A stretch of DNA of 64,000 bases from a bacterium (Candidatus Blackallbacteria) CG13_big_fil_rev_8_21_14_2_50_49_14 (GTDB lineage Bacteria; Cyanobacteriota; Sericytochromatia; UBA7694). The notes under the pieces were generated by a model. The model was not told where the DNA came from and ran no database searches. It saw nothing but the letters and a program-made list of their open reading frames with translations. The DNA lies in NCBI GenBank assembly GCA_002783405.1, contig PFGG01000011.1:148747-212746 (forward strand). The letters run 5' to 3'. Positions 16,811 through 25,707 of this stretch are shown one piece after another (within the stretch, counting starts at the first letter, position 1; every line of letters begins with the position of its first letter). The position numbers were made by a program, and so were the translations under genes.

Positions 16811-18013
16811 TCAATGACGAAAAAGATTGTCGATCAGCCAACCATAACCGATAAAGGTGCCCAAACTGGCACCCAGACTAGAAAGAATAACCACGAGTAA
16901 AATTCTGGTGACTTGATTCTGTTGCCATCCTTTAAAGCTTTGAATATCCTCGTGCAATGATTCAAAGTCCTTTACGCGTGGTTTTTTCAACCAGGCTTCC
17001 ACCAAGCCGGCAACATAACCCACACCAATCAGAGGATGTAGGGTTGTTATCGGAGCAGAGGCAATCGACGCCAAAATGGTCAGCGGATGCGCTCGGGCCA
17101 ATAAAGCACCGATCCCAGCCAAGCCACCGGTAACGACCGTCCACCCCAAAATTCCCTGCAATCCTTTTTCCCAGGTAACGCCCTGTTTTCCACCTACAAA
17201 AAAGCCAGCAATCAATAAAACAATCACCAAAGCAGGAATAAACCACTGCAATGTCTGAGAGACCCATCCAGCAGGCGGAATTTGATCCAATTCATCCAAA
17301 TCAATCGCGGGATTTTCCCAGTTCCTGATCATGCCCGGAACATGACCGGCCCCCACGACAGCGACCAGTTTTTGACCCGGTGCTTGACGAATCTTTTCAA
17401 CCATATAGAGATCGCGTTCATCAATCAGATGTTTTTTGACACCAGGGAGCACCTGTCCCATTTCATCGAGCAAGAGTTCAAGTGCCCCTTTTTGTTTCAG
17501 AGCTTCAACTTCCTCAGCAGAAATCTCTTCTTCTTCCTCAAAAAGTGAAGCCAGAATCTGATTGAAGATTTTTAAACGGGTAAAAAAACCCATCAAACGC
17601 CAGACCCGTGTCAGCGTCGTACGCACATCCCGATCAATGACCTCTGTCTGCGCACCCAGGGCCTCTGCACTTTCTAGCGCAGCCAGCATTTCCAAACCCG
17701 GTTTCACGTCCATATTGCGCGCCATACGGCGTTGTATCGAGGTCAGCAGAAAATTGAGAAAGAGAACAAAGGTTTTCTTCTCACGGATGACCTTTACGAT
17801 ATCCATGTTTTTCCAGGCTTCCTGATCGCGTAAAGACTGTAATCGCGACGGACAAAGCTCGACACAAACAGTATCAGGCTGTTCATGTGCAATAACCTCT
17901 TGCACAAGTTTTGCACTTTCACGGGAAATATGCGCAGTGCCAATCAGGATCACCTGTTTGTTTCCCTGATTGATGCGCAGAATATTTTCGTGCTCTAAAG
18001 CTTGCTCTGACAT
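16811..18013 (-). CDS. TraB/PrgY-family membrane protein
   Basis: The 400-residue protein starts with the TraB signature VILIGTAHISRESAKLVQEVI, followed by PDTVCVELCPSR and later VVAVVGAGHVPGM. The soluble N-terminal half (about 250 residues) resembles the Tiki/TraB fold of putative metalloproteases. The C-terminal half has about four hydrophobic helices (around 255-275, 285-340 and 370-395), as in the bacterial/archaeal branch. PrgY of enterococci limits a peptide pheromone, but the role in other bacteria is unknown. The ATG at 18013 fits the domain start, though its ribosome site is weak; a TTG at 18058 is the alternative. It lies between the sulP operon and the PLD lipoprotein gene, all leftward. 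Confidence 0.85.
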   Translation of the reverse strand: MSEQALEHENILRINQGNKQVILIGTAHISRESAKLVQEVIAHEQPDTVCVELCPSRLQSLRDQEAWKNMDIVKVIREKKTFVLFLNFLLTSIQRRMARNMDVKPGLEMLAALESAEALGAQTEVIDRDVRTTLTRVWRLMGFFTRLKIFNQILASLFEEEEEISAEEVEALKQKGALELLLDEMGQVLPGVKKHLIDERDLYMVEKIRQAPGQKLVAVVGAGHVPGMIRNWENPAIDLDELDQIPPAGWVSQTLQWFIPALVIVLLIAGFFVGGKQGVTWEKGLQGILGWTVVTGGLAGIGALLARAHPLTILASIASAPITTLHPLIGVGYVAGLVEAWLKKPRVKDFESLHEDIQSFKGWQQNQVTRILLVVILSSLGASLGTFIGYGWLIDNLFRH

Positions 18014-18083
18014 AAGCTGTATTGTACCTGATTCAAACCAGGACAGGTATAAAAGCAAGCCAATACTGCATTCTTAGCCAAAG

Positions 18084-18107
18084 AAAAAACCCCGGTGAAG
18101 GCCGGGG
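18084..18107 (-). terminator. Intrinsic terminator of the PLD lipoprotein gene
   Basis: On the minus strand CCCCGG, a 6-base loop and CCGGGG are followed by TTTTTT. It lies 35 bp after the stop of the phospholipase-D-like gene and separates it from the TraB-like gene. Confidence 0.9.
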
Positions 18108-18141
18108 CAGCGTAGAGAGATAAATACAATCGAATAAAGTC

Positions 18142-19422
18142 TTATTCGCGATCGAGCCAAATCGGTTCCAAAACTGACATGGCACTCAAAGTGGGTGCGG
18201 CTGCCGGTGAAGCTGGAGCTGCTGAGCGCTTGTTGCAGGCAGGATGGTCATAGGGGGGCAGATTTTTATTGTCAAATGCTGCCGTCCGGACTTTATAATA
18301 CTCATCCACATACTGCTTGGCAATGGCAGGAGAATCAATGATCAGCGCATTTTCATTATTGTTGTTCTGGGCGTTTTTAGAGAAATTGAAGGAACCTGTC
18401 ACCACCGTTTTATCATCGATAATCATTACTTTGTGGTGCATCAGAGCTTGGTTACCATCCCCCAGTGCCAAAATGCCATTCTTTTTCAGCTCCCAATAGA
18501 TTGAATACTGGGGAATCAGGCAAGAGTCGAAGACACCTTCTACTTTTACGCCAGCAGCCTTTTTATTCAACATAATCTGCAGAATGTTTTTATCGGTCAT
18601 AGAGAAAGCCATAAAACGGATATTTTTGGTTGCTTTGCTCAATTCAGCTTTAATGGCATCAACAGCGCTTCCACCCGGTGAGAAAAAGGTACGAATCCGG
18701 ATGCCACTGACATTTACTTCAGGATTGGGAATGGAATGGGGATTGGGGCCATAAATCCCCTGTTCAAACATGCGTTGAAATTCAGCATTAAAATTGGCTG
18801 CCAATTGGGGAGAGCGAATCATGACACTGTTATTATTGTGATGAAAAATTGAGGACGTGGTCAAGTTCAAAGAACCCGTCCAGACAGTGCCATTGTCCAC
18901 CACCATAAATTTATTGTGCATCAGCCCCGCATGATTCCCATCATCATGAATCTCAATCCCTGCGGCTCTGAGTGCGGCGATGGATTGACGAGGTACGGTG
19001 GGGTTGTGCTTGTCCATCAGACTGTCATGTTCGGTCACCAGACGAACACGAACACCACGCTTGGCTGCACGCACAAAGGCATTTACTGCATCGGGATCAT
19101 CAATATCATAAAAAGCGCCATCGATCGTTTTTTGAGCCGAATCAATCAAGCCAATGAAATAACGATCTACGTTTTGAGGATTGGAACGGCCAATGGCTTC
19201 ATTTTCAGCCAAAAGACCTTTATAGGCATTGTTGAACATGGCGAGAAAGGGCAGGCGGGTGTTTGCCGTTGCGGATTGTGCACGCATCATGGGAGCTGAC
19301 ATGCTGCGAACAGCCATGCTTTGTTGTATTTGAACGGGAAATTGGCCTGCCATTTGGGGAGCGCCACAACCAACCATGGCCAAAGAGAGAATAGCAAGAA
19401 CAGATTTTTTCAAGGATTTCAT
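18142..19422 (-). CDS. Phospholipase-D-like lipoprotein with two HKD motifs
   Basis: The 426-residue product starts with a lipoprotein-type signal (LAMVGC, Cys19). Two phospholipase D motifs are intact: HNKFMVVDNGTVWTGSLN and HHKVMIIDDKTVVTGSFN. They form the two halves of one active site that attacks phosphodiester bonds through a phosphohistidine. The group includes phospholipases, cardiolipin synthases and nucleases, and a lipoprotein anchor suggests action at the envelope, on lipids or extracellular DNA. The ATG at 19422 is placed ten bases after AGAGG; an upstream ATG at 19443 precedes that site. A strong terminator follows. The gene lies just downstream of the histidine kinase gene in the same direction. 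Confidence 0.85.
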   Translation of the reverse strand: MKSLKKSVLAILSLAMVGCGAPQMAGQFPVQIQQSMAVRSMSAPMMRAQSATANTRLPFLAMFNNAYKGLLAENEAIGRSNPQNVDRYFIGLIDSAQKTIDGAFYDIDDPDAVNAFVRAAKRGVRVRLVTEHDSLMDKHNPTVPRQSIAALRAAGIEIHDDGNHAGLMHNKFMVVDNGTVWTGSLNLTTSSIFHHNNNSVMIRSPQLAANFNAEFQRMFEQGIYGPNPHSIPNPEVNVSGIRIRTFFSPGGSAVDAIKAELSKATKNIRFMAFSMTDKNILQIMLNKKAAGVKVEGVFDSCLIPQYSIYWELKKNGILALGDGNQALMHHKVMIIDDKTVVTGSFNFSKNAQNNNNENALIIDSPAIAKQYVDEYYKVRTAAFDNKNLPPYDHPACNKRSAAPASPAAAPTLSAMSVLEPIWLDRE

Positions 19423-19532
19423 TTGAAGATAACCTCTACGCATTTTAGATAAATTGATTATCTGAATTCTTGCGCAAAAGATTCTTATCTTTTGATTAAT
19501 TCGGATTTAATTATAAATAAACTCTTTTCAGC

Positions 19533-20942
19533 TTAAACCAGCGGAAAATGCAATTGAAAAACAGACCCTTGCCCCGGCTGACTTTGAACAGAAATATGAC
19601 CCTGATGCAGCTTGACAATTTCATAGACCAAGGCCAGGCCAATGCCACTTCCTCCCGAACTGCGGTTGCGGTCAGAATCTACCCGATAAAATCGCTCAAA
19701 AAGATGGGGTAAATGCTCAGCAGCAATGCCCAGACCTGTATCGGCAACGATAAGTTCCGCCTGATTTTCAAGCCGTTTACAGGAAAGAAGCACTTTTCCA
19801 TCAGGAGTCGCTTTAAAGGCATTGTCGAGCAAGTTCAAAATAATTCGGCGTAAAGAATCGGGATTGGCCAGAATCACCAAGGGAGGATCCGAAATTTCAA
19901 GCTCCAATTGGGGATGAAGGGGGCTTAAATCTTCAAAAATTTCTTCAATCAATATTTCAATCCGAACATGCTCCATGCGTTCGGCATGGCCTTCCAGCCG
20001 AGCCAAAAGCAATAAATCATTGACCAAACGGGACAAGCGTTTGGATTCACGAATAATGGTTTCAGAACTCTTGGCAAGAATCTCGGGATGGGTCGCTCCT
20101 CTTTTGCGCAGAAGTTGGGCATGACCGCGTATCGCCGTTAAAGGGGTTTTAAATTCATGAGAGGCATCACTTAAAAAATGTTGTTGGGCTTCAAAAACAG
20201 AGGCAATCCGACGCATTAAGCCATTGAAAGTTTCTGCCAAAACCCCAATTTCATCGGGGTTCAAATCAGAAGTGTCCAAAGGCTTAAAAAGCTCCTGGCC
20301 AGCCATTTGTTGAACCTGTTCTGTAATCTGCAACATGGGAGCCAAGGCTCGTTGAGCCAGGATTTGCCCCAAAAGCATCGACAAAGCAATCGAAAAGAAG
20401 AGCCCCATCGCTTCAAACAAAAGCATTTGTTTCAAAAAACCCTCACTTTTCACCATCGAAAGACCCAATTGCAAAGAGCCACGTTCCTTGCCCTGCACCA
20501 AAATGGGGGAAGAAGCGTAAAGGATCGAAATACTTTTCTCTGCTTCGGGCTGAAGTACCAAACTGTGATACTCTTTGCCATCTTCACGGGGGTGAATCGG
20601 CAAAACCAATTTACCCAAATTACTTGAACGGGAAATTACATGGCTTTGTGTATCGGTGATTTGTATGAAGATATTATCATAGCGAGAGGTTTGATCATTT
20701 GCAAATATTTGCTCAAGATTATGGGCATTTTCACGCAGATCAAAAAGAAGTCCTTTGTTCTGAAACTCTTGAGAAACCGTATCAATAAAGAGTTGAACTT
20801 CCTGCTGTTTATCCTGAAGTTCCTGCTCCGCCTGGAAATAAACCGAGGCACGAAACCCCAACCATCCCCAGAGCGCACCCATGCCGACAATCAAAGCCAC
20901 CAAAACAGTAAACCACAGGGTAAGTTTCAGCCGAATTTTCAT
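19533..20942 (-). CDS. Sensor histidine kinase of an OmpR-type two-component system
   Basis: The 469-residue membrane kinase has a transmembrane helix at about 8-30, a periplasmic sensor domain of about 140 residues, a second helix at about 173-195, a HAMP linker, a HisKA domain with phospho-acceptor His262 (DASHEFKTPLTAIRGHAQ), an N box (Asn374, NLLDNAFKATPDG) and G boxes (DTGLGI, GGSGIGLALV). It should sense an envelope or external signal and phosphorylate the regulator encoded just upstream (4-bp ATGA overlap). The periplasmic region matches no ligand-binding family I can name. Flanking inorganic-carbon genes and shared promoter repeats suggest a DIC-related signal, which is inference only. 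Confidence 0.92.
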   Translation of the reverse strand: MKIRLKLTLWFTVLVALIVGMGALWGWLGFRASVYFQAEQELQDKQQEVQLFIDTVSQEFQNKGLLFDLRENAHNLEQIFANDQTSRYDNIFIQITDTQSHVISRSSNLGKLVLPIHPREDGKEYHSLVLQPEAEKSISILYASSPILVQGKERGSLQLGLSMVKSEGFLKQMLLFEAMGLFFSIALSMLLGQILAQRALAPMLQITEQVQQMAGQELFKPLDTSDLNPDEIGVLAETFNGLMRRIASVFEAQQHFLSDASHEFKTPLTAIRGHAQLLRKRGATHPEILAKSSETIIRESKRLSRLVNDLLLLARLEGHAERMEHVRIEILIEEIFEDLSPLHPQLELEISDPPLVILANPDSLRRIILNLLDNAFKATPDGKVLLSCKRLENQAELIVADTGLGIAAEHLPHLFERFYRVDSDRNRSSGGSGIGLALVYEIVKLHQGHISVQSQPGQGSVFQLHFPLV

Positions 20943-21646
20943 GACTCAAGCTGAGAAACCATTTCTTCACGCAGAACATAGCCGACACCTCTGACCGTAT
21001 GCAAAAGCCTGGGAAATCCTTCCAGCTCAATTTTTTTGCGCAGATAGCGTATATATACTTCCAAGACATTGTCTTCACCCTCAAAATCCCAGCCCCATAC
21101 TGCCTCTAAGATACGGTGTCGGGTTAAGACATGGCGGGGATACTGTAAAAAGAAATGCAATAATTCAAACTCTTTTGGTGAGAGCATGATCAATTGTCCT
21201 GCGCGATAAACCTCATGAGAAATAATATCCAATTTAAGATCTGCAAACTCAAACAAGGTGCGCTCACTGGGTTGGCGCTGACGAATCTGCACTCTGATTC
21301 TCGCCAATAATTCATCGAGGTCAAAAGGCTTCACCAAATAATCATTGGCCCCGGCATCCAAACCTTCCACCCGATCTTTGACCTCGCTGCGTGCCGTGAG
21401 CATGAGAATAGGAACATCACTGCTCTGACGCAAACGGCGACAAAGGGCCAGACCATCGAGGCCAGGAAGCATGCGATCCAACACAATCAGGTCAGGAGGG
21501 TTTTGACGGGCAGCAATTAAACCCTGCTGACCATCTCTGGCAATTTCTACCTTATACCCTTCACATTGCAGTTCAGTTTCTATAAAAGCCACAATTTCAG
21601 AATCGTCTTCTATCAATAAAATTTGGGCAGTGTTTGAATCGGACAT
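20939..21646 (-). CDS. OmpR/PhoB-family response regulator
   Basis: The 235-residue protein has a receiver domain (acidic pair in EDD at 13-15, phospho-acceptor Asp57 in LIVLDRMLPG, Thr and Lys in LTARSE and VKPFD) and a C-terminal winged-helix domain (LSPKEFELLHFFL to TVRGVGYVL). It is co-transcribed with the kinase gene, which overlaps its end. Regulators of this type usually bind tandem 11-bp direct repeats. Such repeats occur about 70 bp upstream of this gene (21717-21749) and ahead of the sulP-dabAB operon. The ATG at 21646 has only a weak GGGG ribosome site. Confidence 0.93.
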   Translation of the reverse strand: MSDSNTAQILLIEDDSEIVAFIETELQCEGYKVEIARDGQQGLIAARQNPPDLIVLDRMLPGLDGLALCRRLRQSSDVPILMLTARSEVKDRVEGLDAGANDYLVKPFDLDELLARIRVQIRQRQPSERTLFEFADLKLDIISHEVYRAGQLIMLSPKEFELLHFFLQYPRHVLTRHRILEAVWGWDFEGEDNVLEVYIRYLRKKIELEGFPRLLHTVRGVGYVLREEMVSQLES

Positions 21647-21716
21647 TATTGCTTACCCCAAAAAATCGCTGATTGCTTTCAGCATACATCAAGCCAAGTA
21701 TCCAAGTTTCTGATTT

Positions 21717-21749
21717 TCAGGAAACTCTCAGGAAACTTTCAGTAGCGGC
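21717..21749 (+). promoter_or_regulatory. Three direct repeats with 11-bp period; candidate response-regulator operator
   Basis: On the plus strand the units begin with TCAG at 21717, 21728 and 21739: TCAGGAAACTC, TCAGGAAACTT and a weaker TCAGTAGCGGC. They lie in the 302-bp divergent region between the response regulator gene and the NuoH-like gene. The orientation follows the NuoH-like operon. A possible extended -10 (TGAAATAAT) begins 23 bp after the last repeat. The site matches the repeat upstream of sulP-dabAB at 19 of 23 positions. Confidence 0.65.
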
Positions 21750-21771
21750 TCATACAGCTAAGTTAGGCGAA

Positions 21772-21780
21772 TGAAATAAT
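21772..21780 (+). promoter_or_regulatory. Candidate extended -10 promoter for the NuoH-like/porin operon
   Basis: TGAAATAAT resembles an extended -10 (TGn followed by AATAAT). No recognisable -35 lies at the usual distance; the direct repeats end about where an activator would contact polymerase. The start site would lie about 160 bp before the NuoH-like ATG. The rest of the 302-bp gap holds no gene. Confidence 0.4.
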
Positions 21781-21948
21781 CTAAACAGCAAGAGGTCCTA
21801 ATTTAAACAAGGATCAAACATAAAACGAAAAAACGATGTCTATTGAAAATCAATCCGTAAGGAATCGAGACAAGAGAAGGGTTGACTTGTTTCAAAGCCT
21901 GCTACACAAGGAAAGATCTTGTCTCTTGGGCTCAGGAGTCATTTCAGC

Positions 21949-22929
21949 ATGTATTTGATAAACGGTCTGAATATCCTCTTGCAGGCAGGTTTTGTTTTAG
22001 CTTTATCCCCGATCTTGGAAGATCTCCTTCAAAAAATGAAAGCCAGTTTCCAAGGAACCCCCAGTCCTCCACTTTTCAAAAGCTATCGAGAATTATTTCA
22101 TTTATTGTCTCAGTCTGTTGAGCCCTTGCATACGAATTCACAAATCAGGCAATTTACACCCCTTGTGCTTTTTTCTACAGCGCTTTATAGCAGCTTGATG
22201 GTTCCCACTTTTTTAAGCAAAGCGCCGATCAGCCATTTGGGAGGCCTCTTATTTCTCGTTGCTTTACTGATTCTCAATCGTTTCTTTTTGGTTTCAAGTC
22301 TCGCGCAGCAAACCCAGATACAAAGCTTTCTCTTAAAGCCATCACCAGAGGTATTTCTGCTGAGAATTACTGAATTCATTTTTCTCGCGACCTTGCTCAA
22401 CCTTGCCCTTTTCTCTGGAACGATGGACTTAAACGGAATCGTCAGCTGGCACCAGGCGCATTCAGAATTTTTAATTCAGCCCCTGAACCTATTGGCAATT
22501 CTCGCTTTGCTGATCACAACCATTGCTGAAATGGATAGAATTCCGATTGGGCTTTCAGAATCCACCTCCCAGCGCCAGGCTCCCCATGAATATTTACAGG
22601 AAATGTATACAGGCCCCCAATTGGGCATTATTTATTGGTCCCACTGGATTAAAAACTTAATGCTTCTCTCTCTCTTGGTCAGTTTTGTCTTGCCATGGGG
22701 AATCAGCAATCAACACGACAGTCTCAGCCTCTTTCTCAGTTTTCTGATATATTTCGGAAAATTACTGATGATGTGTCTGCTGATAGAGAGTCTAGAAATC
22801 TTAATTCGAAAATTCAAGCTATTTAGATTTACAAAAATTTTAAGTAGTGCCTTGCTCATGACTCTCTGTTGTATCGTGACCTATTTACAAAGCCACCCAC
22901 CTTTGCCCATGAAAGTATTTTTACCTTAA
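21949..22929 (+). CDS. Orphan NuoH/HyfC/HycD-like membrane subunit
   Basis: The 326-residue protein with about eight hydrophobic segments resembles complex I subunit 1 (NuoH) and hydrogenase-linked HyfC/HycD. The loop IAEMDRIPIGLSES followed by HEYLQEMYTGPQLG corresponds to the conserved acidic loop of that family (typically AE-x-x-R-x-P-D-x-P...HE...EYSG). In complexes it anchors the hydrophilic arm and forms part of a proton path. Here no other Nuo, Hyf or hydrogenase subunit is nearby; it sits before a porin and across from a two-component system in the carbon locus. The ATG at 21949 follows AGGAG; an upstream TTG at 21919 is unlikely. Its partner is unknown. Confidence 0.75.
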   Translation: MYLINGLNILLQAGFVLALSPILEDLLQKMKASFQGTPSPPLFKSYRELFHLLSQSVEPLHTNSQIRQFTPLVLFSTALYSSLMVPTFLSKAPISHLGGLLFLVALLILNRFFLVSSLAQQTQIQSFLLKPSPEVFLLRITEFIFLATLLNLALFSGTMDLNGIVSWHQAHSEFLIQPLNLLAILALLITTIAEMDRIPIGLSESTSQRQAPHEYLQEMYTGPQLGIIYWSHWIKNLMLLSLLVSFVLPWGISNQHDSLSLFLSFLIYFGKLLMMCLLIESLEILIRKFKLFRFTKILSSALLMTLCCIVTYLQSHPPLPMKVFLP

Positions 22930-22963
22930 GTTCCTATGCAAACAATAATATAAGGATGTATCC

Positions 22964-24367
22964 ATGAAAATTCCAAAGCAAATAAAGCGCAAAAGACACC
23001 CCATCACATTCAAAACACTTTCATTGCTGCTTATGCCCCTCTTGTATCAATGCCTTTCATACCCGGCCCATGCAGAACTCTCTCGCCCGGATGAAAATTC
23101 TACCCCTCCCGGCATCGATCGCACATTTTTATCTTTGGATGGATTTTCATTTCAAGCACCGGCTTTGAATGCCGACTTACCAGCCATGAGCAACCCTCAA
23201 AATCTACCCATCCATCAATCTGAAAGTTTAAACAATGCCTGGGGAATTGAAACAAGTGGTTTTGTTCGCTTTGACGCGTTTTACGATACACGTCAAACGG
23301 TGGGCGGTCGCGAAGGCTTAATCAACCTCTATCCTGCAGCCGTCAAAACCAACAGTTCTGGCAAAGATGAAAACAGTGATCCCATGCTTAATTTTCTTTC
23401 GATTTTCACACGGGGAGCCATTAAAATAAACTCGCCAGAGGTCTGGGGAGCCAAAGTTTCAGGATTGGTTGAAGCAGATTTTTTTGGTCATTTAAACAGC
23501 ACGATCAGCAATTTGCGCCTGCGCCATGCCTATATGAAAATGAAATGGGACAGTGCCGAACTTTTACTTGGCCAGTATTGGGATCCGCTTACCAATATCG
23601 ATGTTTTTCCTGGCATCATAGCGGTGGGGGCCGGGCGTCCGGTTCAACCCTTTTCCAGAAACCCCATGATTCAAGTCAAATACAATCCCTGGCAAGCCTT
23701 TCAATTGACCGGCGCCCTATCAATGCAAAGGGATGCCTTTTCTGAAACCGATGGAAATGCCTTACAAGAGCGTTCAGGCCTCCCTGCAGCAACCTTAAAC
23801 GCAGCCTATCACTTCGGTCAAGGACAAATTGGGGCTGGCATTCATGGCAAAGCAATTCGTCCAGCAGCAGGGGCCGAAAATCTTTATTCTGGTGCGGGAC
23901 AAATTTTTGCAAAGCTTAAACCGTTTGATAAATTCACATTACAAGCCAAAGCGGTGATGGGAACGGATATGGCTGATCACCAAATGGTCGGAGGCTATGC
24001 CCTTACCAAACAAAACAGCTATGTAAACCTGGCAACAGTCGCCACTTGGCTCGATCTTGATTATTATCTCAACGATTTAATTCAGTTGGGTCTGTATGGG
24101 GGGTACACCTCAAATTTAGGTACCTTGGGCACCCAGGCCGAAGCAGACAAGTTCTTTGCCCGCGATCCCAACCAAGCCCATTCATTTCATATCATGCCCC
24201 GCATCACGCTTCATCCCACAAAACAACTGCAGTTTTCACTCGAAGCTGACTGGGGGCGCGCATTGTACGCCAGCACTTATTCAGCCAGCCTGCAACCCCA
24301 AGTCCAATCAAGTGATGCCTGGGTGGATAACTTCAGAATTGGATTCACATCCATGCTGAAATTCTAA
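22964..24367 (+). CDS. Outer-membrane porin, DcaP-like
   Basis: The 467-residue protein has an N-terminal signal peptide with a basic start and hydrophobic core, probably cut near AHAE at about residue 38. The body is beta-rich, with phrases such as SGFVRFDAFYDTRQTVGG and AELLLGQYWDPLTN as in DcaP-type trimeric porins, and a C-terminal phenylalanine (SMLKF) as used for barrel assembly. It should let small anions or organic acids cross the outer membrane. It follows the NuoH-like gene by 34 bp with its own AAGGA ribosome site, so one transcript is likely. The solute is not shown by sequence; bicarbonate is a guess from context. Confidence 0.75.
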   Translation: MKIPKQIKRKRHPITFKTLSLLLMPLLYQCLSYPAHAELSRPDENSTPPGIDRTFLSLDGFSFQAPALNADLPAMSNPQNLPIHQSESLNNAWGIETSGFVRFDAFYDTRQTVGGREGLINLYPAAVKTNSSGKDENSDPMLNFLSIFTRGAIKINSPEVWGAKVSGLVEADFFGHLNSTISNLRLRHAYMKMKWDSAELLLGQYWDPLTNIDVFPGIIAVGAGRPVQPFSRNPMIQVKYNPWQAFQLTGALSMQRDAFSETDGNALQERSGLPAATLNAAYHFGQGQIGAGIHGKAIRPAAGAENLYSGAGQIFAKLKPFDKFTLQAKAVMGTDMADHQMVGGYALTKQNSYVNLATVATWLDLDYYLNDLIQLGLYGGYTSNLGTLGTQAEADKFFARDPNQAHSFHIMPRITLHPTKQLQFSLEADWGRALYASTYSASLQPQVQSSDAWVDNFRIGFTSMLKF

Positions 24368-24410
24368 TCCCCCAGATAAAATCGTTTGAGCCAGCAATCT
24401 CACTTGCATT

Positions 24411-25628
24411 TTAAGCTGCATAGAGACGCTCATGCTCAAGTAACATCAGCTCATAGTCAGCAAACTGAAGCAAAGATTTTTCTCTTTGTTCCAGTTCGCG
24501 GTGACTGATTGAAATCAGTTCAACGCCAAAATGCTCAGTAATAAAGGACATAATCGGATCCCGTTTTATTTTTTGGATAATCCGTTGCGTTTGCTCCTGA
24601 TCATTCCCCATCACAAGTTGATCTGTCAGGCCCAAAAACTTCACACCATAAAAATATCCCGCAATCGTATAGGGACCAAAGGGAATCATCGGCATATCAA
24701 ATGAATTGCCACGTAATTTAAAAATCGTATTGGAGATCGTCTGATTGGGTTTCAAACCTTTGTATTCAAGATAATACTGCTTGGCCAATAAGCGTGACGA
24801 AAGATAGGGAGAGGTGCAAATCAAACCCGCCAACGGTTTTTGCGTAGAAGCTTGGGCCATGGCCAAATCACCGGTTAAAGATTCGCGTTTTGCTTTTTCT
24901 CTTAAGCGCAGATGAAAATCATGCCAGAAAGGTACTTCTGGCTCTCCCCCATCGACACGTATCAAAGCATGCTGTTGGTAATCTTTAATATTGGCAGTAA
25001 TTTGAATATTCAAATTTTTAAGCGTCGCATCATGTCGGGCGGCATGTTCGAGGGCTGCTCTTTGGGTACGGGGATGGGTTCTTAAGTCATCAATACTGCG
25101 CACCCAGTCGCCAGCAAAATAACCATTAAAAGCATAGACTTCCCGTAAAAGCACACGAATATCCTGCTCATGGCGCAAGGTGATATGACCTTGGCCTGGC
25201 AAAGCAAATCTAGGCTCCTGTTCGAGCAGAAGTTTTTCTAATTCCAGTGCAACTTTGGTGGCTCCCAACATGCCACAATTGAGAGAAGATCCCTCCTTTA
25301 TCGCTACTTCATGGGTCAGACAGGCAAAATCTTCACTGCATTCTCCCACCAACTCACCGTGCGCCTGTACATGCACAAAATAGGAATGGGGAATCCCATC
25401 TTCTGAAAGACGCTGGTGCTGCTCAAAAATATCCTTGAGATCGGTAATCACATCGGGCGTCACAAAAGATCCCGGAGTACGGATTTTATGAAATTCAATC
25501 TGAATGCCCTTTGCTTCATATTCTTTAATGGTTTCAATCAAAGCTTGAATATAGATACGACTGAGATCGCGTGCATCGGCACAGCCCACAAGAATATGAA
25601 CTTGCTTTTCTTTATAGTTTCTCTTCAT
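24411..25628 (-). CDS. Free-standing carboxysomal-type (CsoSCA-like) beta-carbonic anhydrase homologue
   Basis: The 405-residue protein opens with VGCADARD (Cys16, Asp18, Arg20), the CxDxR motif of beta-carbonic anhydrases, on a hydrophobic strand. A second block follows at 82-97 with His86, His90 and Cys97. The spacing Cys16-His86-Cys97 (70 and 11) is very close to the zinc ligands of carboxysomal CsoSCA (Cys173, His242, Cys253 in Halothiobacillus as I recall; 69 and 11). Unlike ordinary beta-enzymes there is no HxxC. The remaining 300 residues fit the duplicated second half of CsoSCA, while the N-terminal helical domain that CsoSCA uses inside carboxysomes is absent. It should interconvert CO2 and bicarbonate in the cytoplasm. 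It is divergent from a SulP gene and convergent with the porin. Activity is inferred. Confidence 0.65.
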   Translation of the reverse strand: MKRNYKEKQVHILVGCADARDLSRIYIQALIETIKEYEAKGIQIEFHKIRTPGSFVTPDVITDLKDIFEQHQRLSEDGIPHSYFVHVQAHGELVGECSEDFACLTHEVAIKEGSSLNCGMLGATKVALELEKLLLEQEPRFALPGQGHITLRHEQDIRVLLREVYAFNGYFAGDWVRSIDDLRTHPRTQRAALEHAARHDATLKNLNIQITANIKDYQQHALIRVDGGEPEVPFWHDFHLRLREKAKRESLTGDLAMAQASTQKPLAGLICTSPYLSSRLLAKQYYLEYKGLKPNQTISNTIFKLRGNSFDMPMIPFGPYTIAGYFYGVKFLGLTDQLVMGNDQEQTQRIIQKIKRDPIMSFITEHFGVELISISHRELEQREKSLLQFADYELMLLEHERLYAA

Positions 25629-25707
25629 AGATGTGTATCAAAAACCCCTTTGATTCATATATTATTTAATTTTAATATATGAATCTTCAAAATACCATGG
25701 CTTTATG

